Origin: Rhabditoides inermis
Taxonomy: Eukaryota; Nematoda; Chromadorea; Rhabditida; Rhabditidae
Length of the DNA stretch: 64,000 nt
Direction of reading: 5' to 3'
NCBI GenBank assembly: GCA_963966185.1
Contig: CAWZYM010000148.1
Span: 918,501-982,500 of the forward strand
Shown here: positions 55,874-64,000 of the stretch, one piece after another
Layout: each line of letters opens with the position of its first letter
How positions within the stretch are numbered: position 1 is the first letter of the stretch
The notes under the pieces: model-generated
What the model saw: only the letters and a program-made list of their open reading frames with translations
Databases searched by the model: none
What the model was told of the DNA's origin: nothing
Made by a program: the position numbers and the translations under genes

Positions 55874-58800
55874 TCAATCGCATCCAGTGACTATCTGTGT
55901 GAGTAGATGACCGCATTGGGAGACAGCTGTCTCGAAACGATCCTCCTCTTGCAACACGTAGTGCATTCTGAAATGTAACAAATATTGATAACATGAATTG
56001 AAGATTAGAAGGCAGTGAATGATGACGTACCGTGCCTTCTGGTCGACCACCAGTCCATCGATTCTTCCCACCACGAGGAACTTTTTTGCGTCTTCCGTCG
56101 GCTCGCAACGACGGTTGCACCCGCGAAGCCAGATAGACAACGAGTCTCAACAAGAAGTGGGTTTTATTTTTGAAGATATTGTATTGACTTTTGACTTTTG
56201 GAAATAATTGTCCTTTGTGTTTAGGCGCAGATATGAGAAAAGGTTTTTAAAAAAATTCTCACCTGGTTCGCTGACACTGTCATCCCCTCCTATCCAATCG
56301 TTCACCTACAAACAACAGTTAAACATTCATACAAAATCAGACTTCCTAAATGATTTTTCGAAATTGTACTTATATGTAATTACACATCTCTATAAACACA
56401 GTCGTGTAAATAATTCAGACTATTGCGCCATGAGCGCCATGCCTGAAAATAATTATAAAACCCTACCCTACTCACCTTCATAGTGTATAGTGTGTAGAAT
56501 GACGAGTCTATCTGGCGACGCTCCGACGATATCAGGGTAAGGTACGCGCCTGGAAAAAGGATATTATACTTATATAAACAACAACAAAAAATCACTAGAA
56601 AAAATGCAGTGCACGAGTACTGACCGAATACGCCTTCCGTCTGACACAGTTCCTTGTTGATGTGTTGTGATGGAATGCGGGCACACTGTCCACAACGGAC
56701 AGAACACGTGGTCTCCGCGCACGCACACTCGCCTGCAACAGAAGGGTGTGAGTATGTGGAAGGGAGCTGCACTAGCAAACATTCGCCGCACCTCCTTCGA
56801 AGCACACTGTGTCCACGCTGTTGTCCACGAGGGAGCGAATCGAGCGCGCCACAGAGTAGCTGCTATTGAGAACAGTCAAATTAAGTGTAAAGCGTCGTAT
56901 GCTGTATTTTGATTGAAAATGTGTTTATTTCTATTTCACATTCATTCGATTCATAGTTTTCAGATTCCAGATGAATAGAATTATTTTTATTAGTGTGTTT
57001 CTCATGAATCATGATCATGAATAATTATGCTCGAAAATTTCGTAGTAGCAAACTATTGCTTCAGACATACATACTTGAATACTTTTTGTTGTACGTATGG
57101 AACGTGTCTCTCACCCCTCGCTCCTCCTCCCTGTCTCCTCTCCTCTGATCACAACCTCTGCATCGCGAGGCTTGCGGGCAGGGGTGCGCTTCCGGGCTAC
57201 CCTACAACAAACATGTGATACGACACGTTACACTAATAACACACATGACTCCAAATGGAAAAAGAGTAAATGTAAAAGTGAACGTTTTTGAAAGCTAGAT
57301 TCAATGTTTCGAAGTATGCCACGTACTTGATCTGTTTGACAGGCAGCGTGCTCCTCTTCCTCCTCTTCCACTCTCCGTCAGTGTCCGGATGGGCTATCAG
57401 GATCTGACCGATCACGTCTGAAAATACACTATACTTTTGATTAATTTGATGATCTTAGGTTTGATATTTTGGTTTGATCTGCAAGAGCGATGAATATGTA
57501 TACCACATTTCGGCTCCCTCATTCATTGTTATTTATTTTTTAGTGACTTGACACCAAATGGATTAATTGTTTCTCTCAGAACAATACATGTATTGCCAGT
57601 GTGAAACGTATGCTTGTGTACTGACCATTGATGGGGTGTCTGGCAGTGATGGCTACTGGGGCCAGGTTGCCCGGCTCGTGCGAAGTGGCGGGCTCAGAGA
57701 TACCGGCAGCGTAGCACAGAGGAGTGCGCAGAGACAGGTTCTGCAAACGTCTTGCACATTACCAGCTACGACCGGCTTTTTGCTGTTCATTCAAAAAAAA
57801 ACTTTGATAACCTTTAGAACGAAGTGAGCTGCAAATGAGGAAATGGACGGCACTCCAACCATATCCACTAGCATTGAAGTGTTCTGGAAAGAGCAGTGTA
57901 TTCAGATGATTACAATGTGACCATCACTCACACTCAACACTTGTATCCTGTCCGACGTTGTGGAATATCCCGTGAAGAGTCCGTGTGTGATCTCCAACGT
58001 GTTGATAACAGGCGAGAGCACACTGAAATTTATTTAAAACATGTCTAAAAAGATTTTAATAATAATTTCAAATGAATTTCTTACTTCAATGCATTCACGC
58101 AGTCAGTTGCTGATAGGCAAAAAACTTGCTCCCGGTGAGGATCGAACTCACGACCTTCAGATTATGAGACTGACGCGCTGCCTACTGCGCTACGGAAGCC
58201 TGGCATAGGTCAGCTAGCGTGTGGACACCTCGGCTGATAACACATTCGCTCTTCTCTTATACGGTTGCGAAAAAGACCACTTACTATAGACATACGATCT
58301 GCCTGAGCGTGCCGGCCCCAACCTTCTCCTGGCTGACCGAAATGCGCACTGGATAGTAGTCGTCCTGAGTGAGCTGCCTGAAAACGAGAGTAGTAACACA
58401 CCGAGAGAATCACAAAAGGTCTTTGTCGGATCTCTGTGTGAAGGAGTGAGGACACAGACTGGGAGAGTGTAGACGATGTGTGTTCACCTCCTGTTCCTCT
58501 GTCTCTTGCTGGCCAGTAGTCGCACCCCCGCCTTGACCTTCCCCCGCCCACGAGTCACCAGAGTCACTCGCTTCACACTCGTCGGCAACTGCAATCACCA
58601 TCGTAGAGCAGTTGTTATAGCTTGCATGTATTTGTGTACTTATTTTTGCTCGAATTGCGATCGGGGGAGGGGGGGGGGGGTACTCACGTAAATGATGCTG
58701 CTTGTGTCTGTGACATTGACAGTGCGGGTCTCGCAGCCATCGCATCGGAGCTCCACTGAAAGAGAGGGATCGATGCCGGATCAGTACACCGGATGGCTAC

Positions 58801-58965
58801 AGAGCCACACATACACATAACAAGAACTGATCACGCCAGTAAAACCCAAGATCGTCTGTTTGTTCCAATGTTCCACTGACCGATGAGACTGCCCACGGGT
58901 GGCGGGTTCTTCTTCGCGCGGTACTCGAACAGGGAACGATGCGCGAAGTACGTGTCCTGCAAGTG

Positions 58966-58996
<31 letters not shown>

Positions 58997-60119
58997 TCCT
59001 TCTCTCCCCCTCTCTCTCCCTCTTTCTCTCTCCTTCTCTCTCTTTTACCAGCGCGTTTTCATACGTATCATCCTCCTTTCTCTGTTCGTATATCCAATCG
59101 GCCAGTGGGTCAAAGTCGACCTGGAATTTCAATTATTCGTATTATAAAATAGTGATATTATGATCAATCATTAATTAGTACTTGATTTTATGATCGGGCT
59201 ATTTCACTAAACAGTGTGGTGATACAATTTTTAATATACAAACTTACAATTTCAAAAATACACCTATTAGGAGATTATCGTATAAGACCGAGATTGATTA
59301 CTTTGCAGGAAGAGGCTATTTCGTGCTACTATAATCTGGACTACTATAATCTCAGCATTAGTTAGCTAGAAAAATCTATTTTGCGCGTTTGCGATCAACC
59401 TTTGCCTTTTTTGCAGTTCAAAATGAGTCGGCTTATCCGGGCTTATCTGCACGTTTCGAGAAGAGTTCGATTCCGAAAGCCTAGATTATTTCAAGAAAGA
59501 CGTATCATGCAATACCCAGAAATTCAATACTCAGAACGTATAGAAAAGGGTTCGACTCTCCTATTCGATAGCTTGGTTGTGTGACTCTGTTGAGGATTCT
59601 TTCAACGGAACATCAACGGACCGATTTCATATGTTCGTTTGAAGTGAAGGAAAAATCCACCTTTTCCATTCCTTTGGCGACAAATGCAAGTGTTCCGAGG
59701 GAGTTCACAAGAACATCGCCACTCTGAAACGGATACAGATGAGTTTTGTCCATAGTTTTGTTTGAAACAAAATAAAAGAGCAAGAAAGAGAGAGATGGAC
59801 AGAGAGGGAAAGAAAGACTAGCCTTTATCTGTTTCTGAGTAAATGTCTGTTCGTATCCGTTCCTCAGTTTCTCTTCCACCGGAGTCGACCGGATGCCGGC
59901 AGACCAGAACGGAAGCTGCAGCACGTTGGCTGCAAAGAGCAAAAGTTCGAGAAAGATCTGTGAATATTCAGAATTTTTTTTGGATTTTGGTTTTTTTTTG
60001 AAGATAGTTGTTTGCATACCCTTTAGACTGGCGTTGAGCTGTGCCCGCATGAGGTCGTTGGTGGATTCAGTGGCCATGAATGCGAGAGCAGCACGCACCC
60101 GAGGATCGAACGTCAGCGT
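55874..60119 (-). CDS. C3-like: complement C3-like protein, C-terminal part (5' exons not found)
   Basis: Nineteen in-phase exons: 60020-60119, 59823-59929, 59661-59723, 59049-59120, 58881-58956, 58688-58755, 58488-58588, 58285-58377, 57932-58022, 57812-57883, 57626-57740, 57327-57417, 57115-57201, 56792-56862, 56625-56732, 56476-56549, 56263-56305, 56031-56145 and 55874-55967, giving 546 residues. Residues 1-195 match the second half of the thioester domain and CUB (FDPLADWIYEQR aligns with C3 VVRWLNEQR). Residues about 196-350 match MG8 (HGLFTGYSTTSDRI; IAHPDTDGEW against C3 YHPEKEDGKL). Then CFEGECACAETTC matches the C3 LCRDELCRCAEENC motif. A C345C/NTR domain ends IVTGCD. C345C marks the C3/C4/C5 family, secreted opsonic proteins. 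The GCGEQ thioester and everything N-terminal are absent here. One intron is GC-AG (59822). A tRNA gene lies in the intron 58023-58284. Confidence 0.85.
58128..58199 (-). tRNA. trnM-CAU: elongator tRNA-Met (CAT)
   Basis: A 72-nt cloverleaf on the minus strand with acceptor arms GCTTCCG/CGGGAGC, A box TAGCGCAGTAGGCAG, anticodon loop TCATAAT (CAT) and T arm GAGTTCGATCCTC. The D arm and anticodon arm are almost identical to animal elongator tRNA-Met. A T6 Pol III terminator follows on the same strand (about 58119-58124). It lies inside an intron of the C3-like gene, in the same orientation. Confidence 0.96.
58971..59040. repeat. (CT)n tract in a C3-like intron
   Basis: CT/CCT-rich run between exons 4 and 5 of the C3-like fragment. 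Confidence 0.9.
59423..59584 (+). CDS. small basic ORF inside a C3-like intron, doubtful
   Basis: A 53-codon ORF (MSRLIRAYLHVSRRV...) begins 8 nt after an acceptor-like TTTTTTGCAG on the strand opposite the host gene. It is Arg-rich with no recognised domain. It may be the end of a spliced nested gene or chance. Confidence 0.15.
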   Translation: MSRLIRAYLHVSRRVRFRKPRLFQERRIMQYPEIQYSERIEKGSTLLFDSLVV

Positions 60120-60162
60120 CTGAAAAAAAACACGTCACACCACCCCGTTGCGCATTGTTCAC

Positions 60163-60240
60163 AATTAGGATCGGCGCGGAGCGCCGATCGTTTGGGGTCT
60201 ATCCAGCGGCGCGCAGAATCGCTCGGCCCGGAGGGCCGCC
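60163..60240. repeat. GC hairpin unit related to the composite element head
   Basis: GATCGGCGC-GGA-GCGCCGATC is a perfect hairpin. It is followed by AGCGGCGCGCAGAATCG, which resembles AGTCGCGCGCTAGAATCG in the same position of the composite element. A second small hairpin (CGGCCCGGAGGGCCG) follows. Confidence 0.6.
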
Positions 60241-60882
60241 AAAATCGCTTGTAAATCATTCAAATAATAAATGTTTCAGAGTTTAATCATGATATTGTCT
60301 CTAAATCGTCCGTTGAACAAGTATAAACAAAAACAAAACATGAAACAATAGTTTAATACCCAAAAATATGTTCGCTGGTTACGTCTGCAGTCTGTGAGGT
60401 ATGCAGCTCGTCGCTGATTCGCTGAAAGACCCGCTCACTAACCCCGCCCCCGCGCGCTCATTGGTTCGTGATGCGGGAGCGCTGTGCGGGAGAGCGCGAT
60501 ATCGATAATGTGCAGACTGTTTGTGATTTGCGTAGTCGTTCATGCGCGTTGAGTTGTTGTTGTTATTGTTTTTGTTTATCTGTTGATTTACTTTGAACAA
60601 ATACTGATAGTTTCTGTGAAACTCAACGAAGAATGGACGTGATGATGTTTTGCTTCTCTCTGCGTCTTCTTTTTTCTTTCTGCGTTGTTGTAAAACATTC
60701 TCTACAGATTGACAGCGCTGCATTGTTTTGATATTTGTTTATTTTATTAGTGCACTGTTTGCGCGTGAGTGCGTTATTATGTATACATGTGCACAATGTT
60801 TATTCATTGTGTGCTTGCAGAGCATGGGCGTCGAGTGGGCATCGCACGGCGATTCACAGTTAATAATTTGTGGGTGGGCGGA

Positions 60883-61022
60883 GCTGCGCTACAAAAACGC
60901 GCGACTCGCGCACGGCGTGTTACCAAAACACAAAGCACATCAGATTCTGCTGGGATCGTGGCAGGACCAGTAGCTACAAGCGAGGCTCCGCCCACTGCTT
61001 GTCGAGACCGAATGGGCGGGGC
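60883..61022 (+). promoter_or_regulatory. GC-box cluster near the lipoyl synthase 5' end
   Basis: GTGGGCGGAGC (about 60883), GCTCCGCCCAC (about 60985) and GGGCGGGGC (about 61014) are Sp/KLF-type sites within 140 bp, immediately upstream of the first recognised exon. This fits a TATA-less housekeeping promoter, which could also serve the opposite strand. Confidence 0.45.
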
Positions 61023-61050
61023 TACGCCCGTCGCGGCTGATTTGAGCTAG

Positions 61051-62910
61051 CGATTTTCTTGAGTTGTGAATCGCCGTGCATCGTCGCCCGTCCTGCCATC
61101 AAGGATGGCCCCTCCTTCCAGGATTTTGTCTCATCGTGTGAGTATGAGTTGTTTTTGGAAATTTCGAATTTCGCAACTTCAGCTTCCAAGGAAGAGACGT
61201 TCGCCAAGTACGAAGGAAAGCTCAAGCTGGAGAAGGTGAGTCTTCAGTATTTTTTTATTCTTCATAAGTTGCATTGAATGAAATATAGTACGTTGTATCC
61301 ATTATATGTTGTCGATTGCATACTTCTCCAGGGCGACCGTCGTCTGCGCCTACCGCCGTGGCTGAAGAAGGAGAAGGCGCTTCCGAGCGAGAACAAAAAC
61401 GTGGGCCGGCTGAAGAAGCAGCTCACAAACCTCAAGCTCTCCACCGTGTGCCAGGTTGGTGTATGTCAAGAAGTGTCTTTGAAACTGTTATTGAAACTCG
61501 ACTAATGTTGACAGCGTAATAGAAGCGTTGCAGGAGGCGCGGTGTCCGAACCTGGGCGAGTGCTGGGGCGGGAGTGAGGACAGCATCAGCACGGCTACCA
61601 TCATGCTCATGGGGGACACGTGCACGCGCGGATGCCGCTACTGCTTCGTTAAGGTGGGTGCGAGGGTGGTGTTATTGATCTGGTGGTCCCGGTCTCTCGA
61701 AAAAAAAACCACGCACTGTTTATTGGGGATACGAGATTGGAATAAATTGAGCGCACTGTTTCACCCTAGGTTCTGACGGCCTTTGGAACACAGTTTGTAA
61801 ATAACTAATTGACTGTCTATGATTGGTTTTCAGACTGCGCGCTCTCCGCCGCCGCTGGACCCGCTGGAGCCGAAGAAGACTGCCGAGGCGGTGACCAGCT
61901 GGGGCGTTGACTACATCGTACTCACATCGGTCGACAGGTGAGAAGGCTGTGTTTATATTAATGTGTTTAACGTAACTTGCTATTTGTAGTAGTCACTTTT
62001 GTAGTTTTCTAGCAGTTAGATGTGCGTAGTGCCTTTCACTCTTCTCCATTGTTTACTTTTGTATTGTGTAGGGACGACCTGCCGGACGCGGGCTCGACCC
62101 ACCTATCGGAGTGTGTCAAGGCTACCCGACTTTGGCGGAGACGAGAAGGCCATTCAACTACTCGCAAAGTAGGTTTACTCGTTTTGTTATCGCTGCATAA
62201 TTTGTACATTTGTCTTCCCTACCGTGGTTTACTTTTGTTACTCACAAAGCCGGTGACTTTAGCCACTTGCTTTTGCTACTTGATTTATTCTTCTTCTTTT
62301 CCCCGCGGCGTGCGGTCGGGTCCTCATTTTGCCCCACCGCCGCCGAATGTTCGGTCATCGACAAGAATCCTTCCCGAGTAACCAGTGAGGCGGCGGGAAG
62401 TACCCTCATGTGGAAGCAGCTTTGGCGCGAGGAGATACTAATTGGCATGGAAGCAAAGGAAAACCCGGAGCTACACGTCAAGAATGGTACTCTAATGGTC
62501 CAGGAATGATTATCGATCAAGTATCGCCTTCCCACCACTAACCTCGTCAGCCTACCTGTCTTTCCCCGGCGTTAGCCTATGTATCTAGCATCTTAGGCAC
62601 TACTGTATGCTTCATATCATTATGATTGTGTTGTCATATTCAGATATAACGATTCCGGATAAACGATTGATTGATTGATTGATTGATCATGGACTAATCC
62701 TTTCTCTTTGTTTTGCATTGACGTTTCAGTTCTGGTATGGAGGTGTACGCGCACAGCGTGGAGATGGTGGAGCGTCTGACGCCGTGGATGCGCGACCCGC
62801 GCGCCAAGTACCACCTGTCGCTGGCCGGGCTGCAGCTCGCCAAGAAGACCAACCCGCAGCTCATCACCAAGACGAGCATCATGCTCGGGCTGGGCGAGAC
62901 TGACGAGGAG
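61051..62910 (+). CDS. LIAS: lipoyl synthase, partial, with one frame break
   Basis: Exons: about 61051-61137, 61183-61235, 61332-61454, 61534-61653, 61834-61937, 62072-62168 and 62730-62910. Lipoyl synthase is a mitochondrial radical SAM enzyme that inserts two sulfurs into protein-bound octanoate to make lipoate. Visible are RLRLPPWLK, the auxiliary cluster cysteines (C-x4-C-x5-[13 protein letters not shown]), the radical SAM motif [25 protein letters not shown] and [15 protein letters not shown]. The C-terminal part (with the RSSY-type motif) lies beyond the window. The transit peptide and start codon were not found. In exon 62072-62168 the frame shifts between HLSECVK and [15 protein letters not shown], and about 18 conserved residues (around LVECLTP) are missing. 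The 45-nt first intron seen is open in frame. Confidence 0.85.
62290..62690 (+). mobile_element. CAAT-tailed retroelement 3' end in lipoyl synthase intron 6
   Basis: Starts about TTTTCCCCGCGGCGTGCGGT and ends CCGGATAAACGATTGATTG with a (GATT)n tail. It shares about 400 bp with the copy at 23284-23765. An open frame through it ends [19 protein letters not shown] then a stop, which may be the C-terminus of the element's protein. Confidence 0.75.
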
Positions 62911-63047
62911 GTGAGTGGGTGGATCAAGGTGGAATAAGGGAGAGGGGGGAGTATGCCTATTTGGATTAGTGAGCAGGTAATCAGTGTTCAGTGTGAACAT
63001 GGCGTTGACAGAAGGATGTATCGTGATTAGAGATAAAGCAATACCCA
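62911..63047. other. start of lipoyl synthase intron 7
   Basis: Non-coding sequence after the GAGGAG|gtgagt donor, up to the composite element insertion. Confidence 0.5.
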
Positions 63048-63748
63048 TTATCTTTTAAAAAGACTTCCGTAAGAGAAGAGTTTGTGTTACTCAACGTAAT
63101 GCAACAAAAGCTCATGCATTTTATCAATCGAAATAGTAAACAAACCTGCTCTTTCTGCAATAAAAACTATTGCGAGCAAATGTTGTACGTCGGCAAATTG
63201 ATTTCGGTTTCTGATCGATTATATATATCTTGTTGAACTATTGGAGCAGGTTTGTGTACTATTTCGATTGATAAAATGCATGAGCTTTTGTTGCATTACG
63301 TTGAGTAACACAAACTCTTCTCTTACGGAAGTCCTTTTAAAAGATAATGAATCTACTTTTATTGGATTTCATATAAATCTAATTGCATTAACCTAAACCA
63401 CCAAACATTTTTTTAAAGAAATCCAACAGTTCACCCACCTTGTTGAGTCCAAAATTGTATAAATTTTGCAAAAAAGAGTTTAGGTAATGCTGATGGGAAA
63501 ATTTACAATTCCAATGTCATTTCTATGTAAAATCATATATTACAAAAGGTTTGCCACCAGCCGGAACCGAACTCGAGCCATGTGTCTCAACGGGCGCAAT
63601 CGCTAACCACAACACTATTGTGCGCACGGCAGGGCACGCGATCTGAACGATATCAGTGCAGTCCACAGGCAGTGCGGAATGTGCACCTCCTGTCTGCTGG
63701 GGGCAGCCGGTGCGCGCCACCCCCCCCCCCCTAGAAAACCATCCGTAC
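63048..63748 (-). mobile_element. composite tRNA-like/hairpin element, copy 3 (5'-truncated, inverted)
   Basis: Inverted arms at 63048-63151 and 63244-63347 are followed by the tRNA-like module on the minus strand and the poly-C (poly-G) tract. Similarity ends just after CTAGAAAACCATCCGTA, so the GC hairpin head is missing. Confidence 0.88.
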
Positions 63749-63750
63749 TC

Positions 63751-64000
63751 AGTCTTGTCTGTTCTCTGTGTGTGGAGAGGTGGCTCTGCTGTGTGTGTGA
63801 TCCAGGTGTGCGTGCGCACCGGTCACTCAGCATCCCCTCTGGTCTGTGATACCAGTTGATAAGGAGGAGGCGCGGACGGCCCCTGCCTGGCGAGAGAGAG
63901 TCAGTCTTGTCTGTTCTCTGTGTGTGGAGAGGTGGCTCTGCTGTGTGTGTGATCCAGGTGTGCGTGCGCACCGGTCACTCAGCATCCCCTCTGGTCTGTG
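63751..64000. repeat. tandem duplication with 152-bp period
   Basis: AGTCTTGTCTGTTCTCTGTG begins at 63751 and again at 63903. The following sequence, including GGTGTGCGTGCGCACCGGTC, is repeated to the window edge. It abuts the truncated end of the composite element. Confidence 0.9.

Larger units (their letters stand above)
60120..61050. other. space between C3-like fragment (-) and lipoyl synthase (+)
   Basis: No thioester-domain exon was found on the minus strand here, although the gene needs one. The stretch contains a GC-rich hairpin unit (60163-60240) and a GC-box cluster next to lipoyl synthase. The missing first exon of lipoyl synthase probably lies in the right half. Confidence 0.45.

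Noticed and set aside
55874..60119. Alpha-2-macroglobulin or insect-type TEP instead of C3
   Set aside because: The C-terminal C345C/NTR domain and the CxxxxCxCAExxC motif are found in C3/C4/C5 but not in alpha-2-macroglobulin.

Overview
This is a stretch of an invertebrate animal nuclear genome. Spliced genes with canonical GT-AG introns encode animal proteins: an ESCRT-I MVB12 subunit, two beta-tubulins, an IER2/IER5-type immediate-early protein, a complement C3-like protein and lipoyl synthase. A nuclear elongator tRNA-Met is also present. Intron density is very high (13-14 introns per beta-tubulin; some introns are only 45-60 nt). (CT)n/(GA)n microsatellites are abundant. The beta-tubulin intron load and intron-bearing IER gene argue against a vertebrate; I cannot name the phylum.

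Layout. 1-8.4 kb: a small orphan ORF, a tRNA-like SINE, a convergent pair of small genes ending tail-to-tail at about 4.68 kb, and an 8-exon coiled-coil gene whose last intron carries an octanucleotide minisatellite. 8.7-9.65 kb: first copy of a composite repeat (small GC hairpin, tRNA-like module, 104-bp inverted-repeat hairpin). Other copies lie at 21.97-22.93 kb and, truncated, at 63.05-63.75 kb. 10.0-11.8 kb: MVB12 (+), convergent with two tandem beta-tubulin genes (-) at 12.2-14.7 and 15.2-19.6 kb. 23.2-25.4 kb: a secreted cysteine-rich protein with roughly one cysteine module per exon. 25.6-28.3 kb: a decayed LINE (-) interrupted by an 860-bp palindrome. 28.7-32.7 kb: repeat mosaic and a degenerate tandem array. 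33-42.8 kb: no convincing gene; probably regulatory sequence for the IER-type gene at 42.9-45.7 kb. 45.7-55.5 kb: a second gene-poor stretch. 55.6-60.1 kb: 19 in-frame exons (-) for the C-terminal third of a complement C3-like protein, with tRNA-Met(CAT) inside one intron. 61.05-62.9 kb: lipoyl synthase (+), with one frame break, running off towards the right edge.

The genes do not form a pathway; this is ordinary animal chromosome. The most informative points are: the C3-like gene without its 5' part, lying head-to-head with lipoyl synthase; the frame break in lipoyl synthase; the beta-tubulin pair (one tail with the axonemal EGEF motif and an RFX X-box upstream, one without); an intronic minisatellite built of AP-1-type TGAGTCA sites; an IER gene that has introns; and several apparently uncatalogued repeat families.
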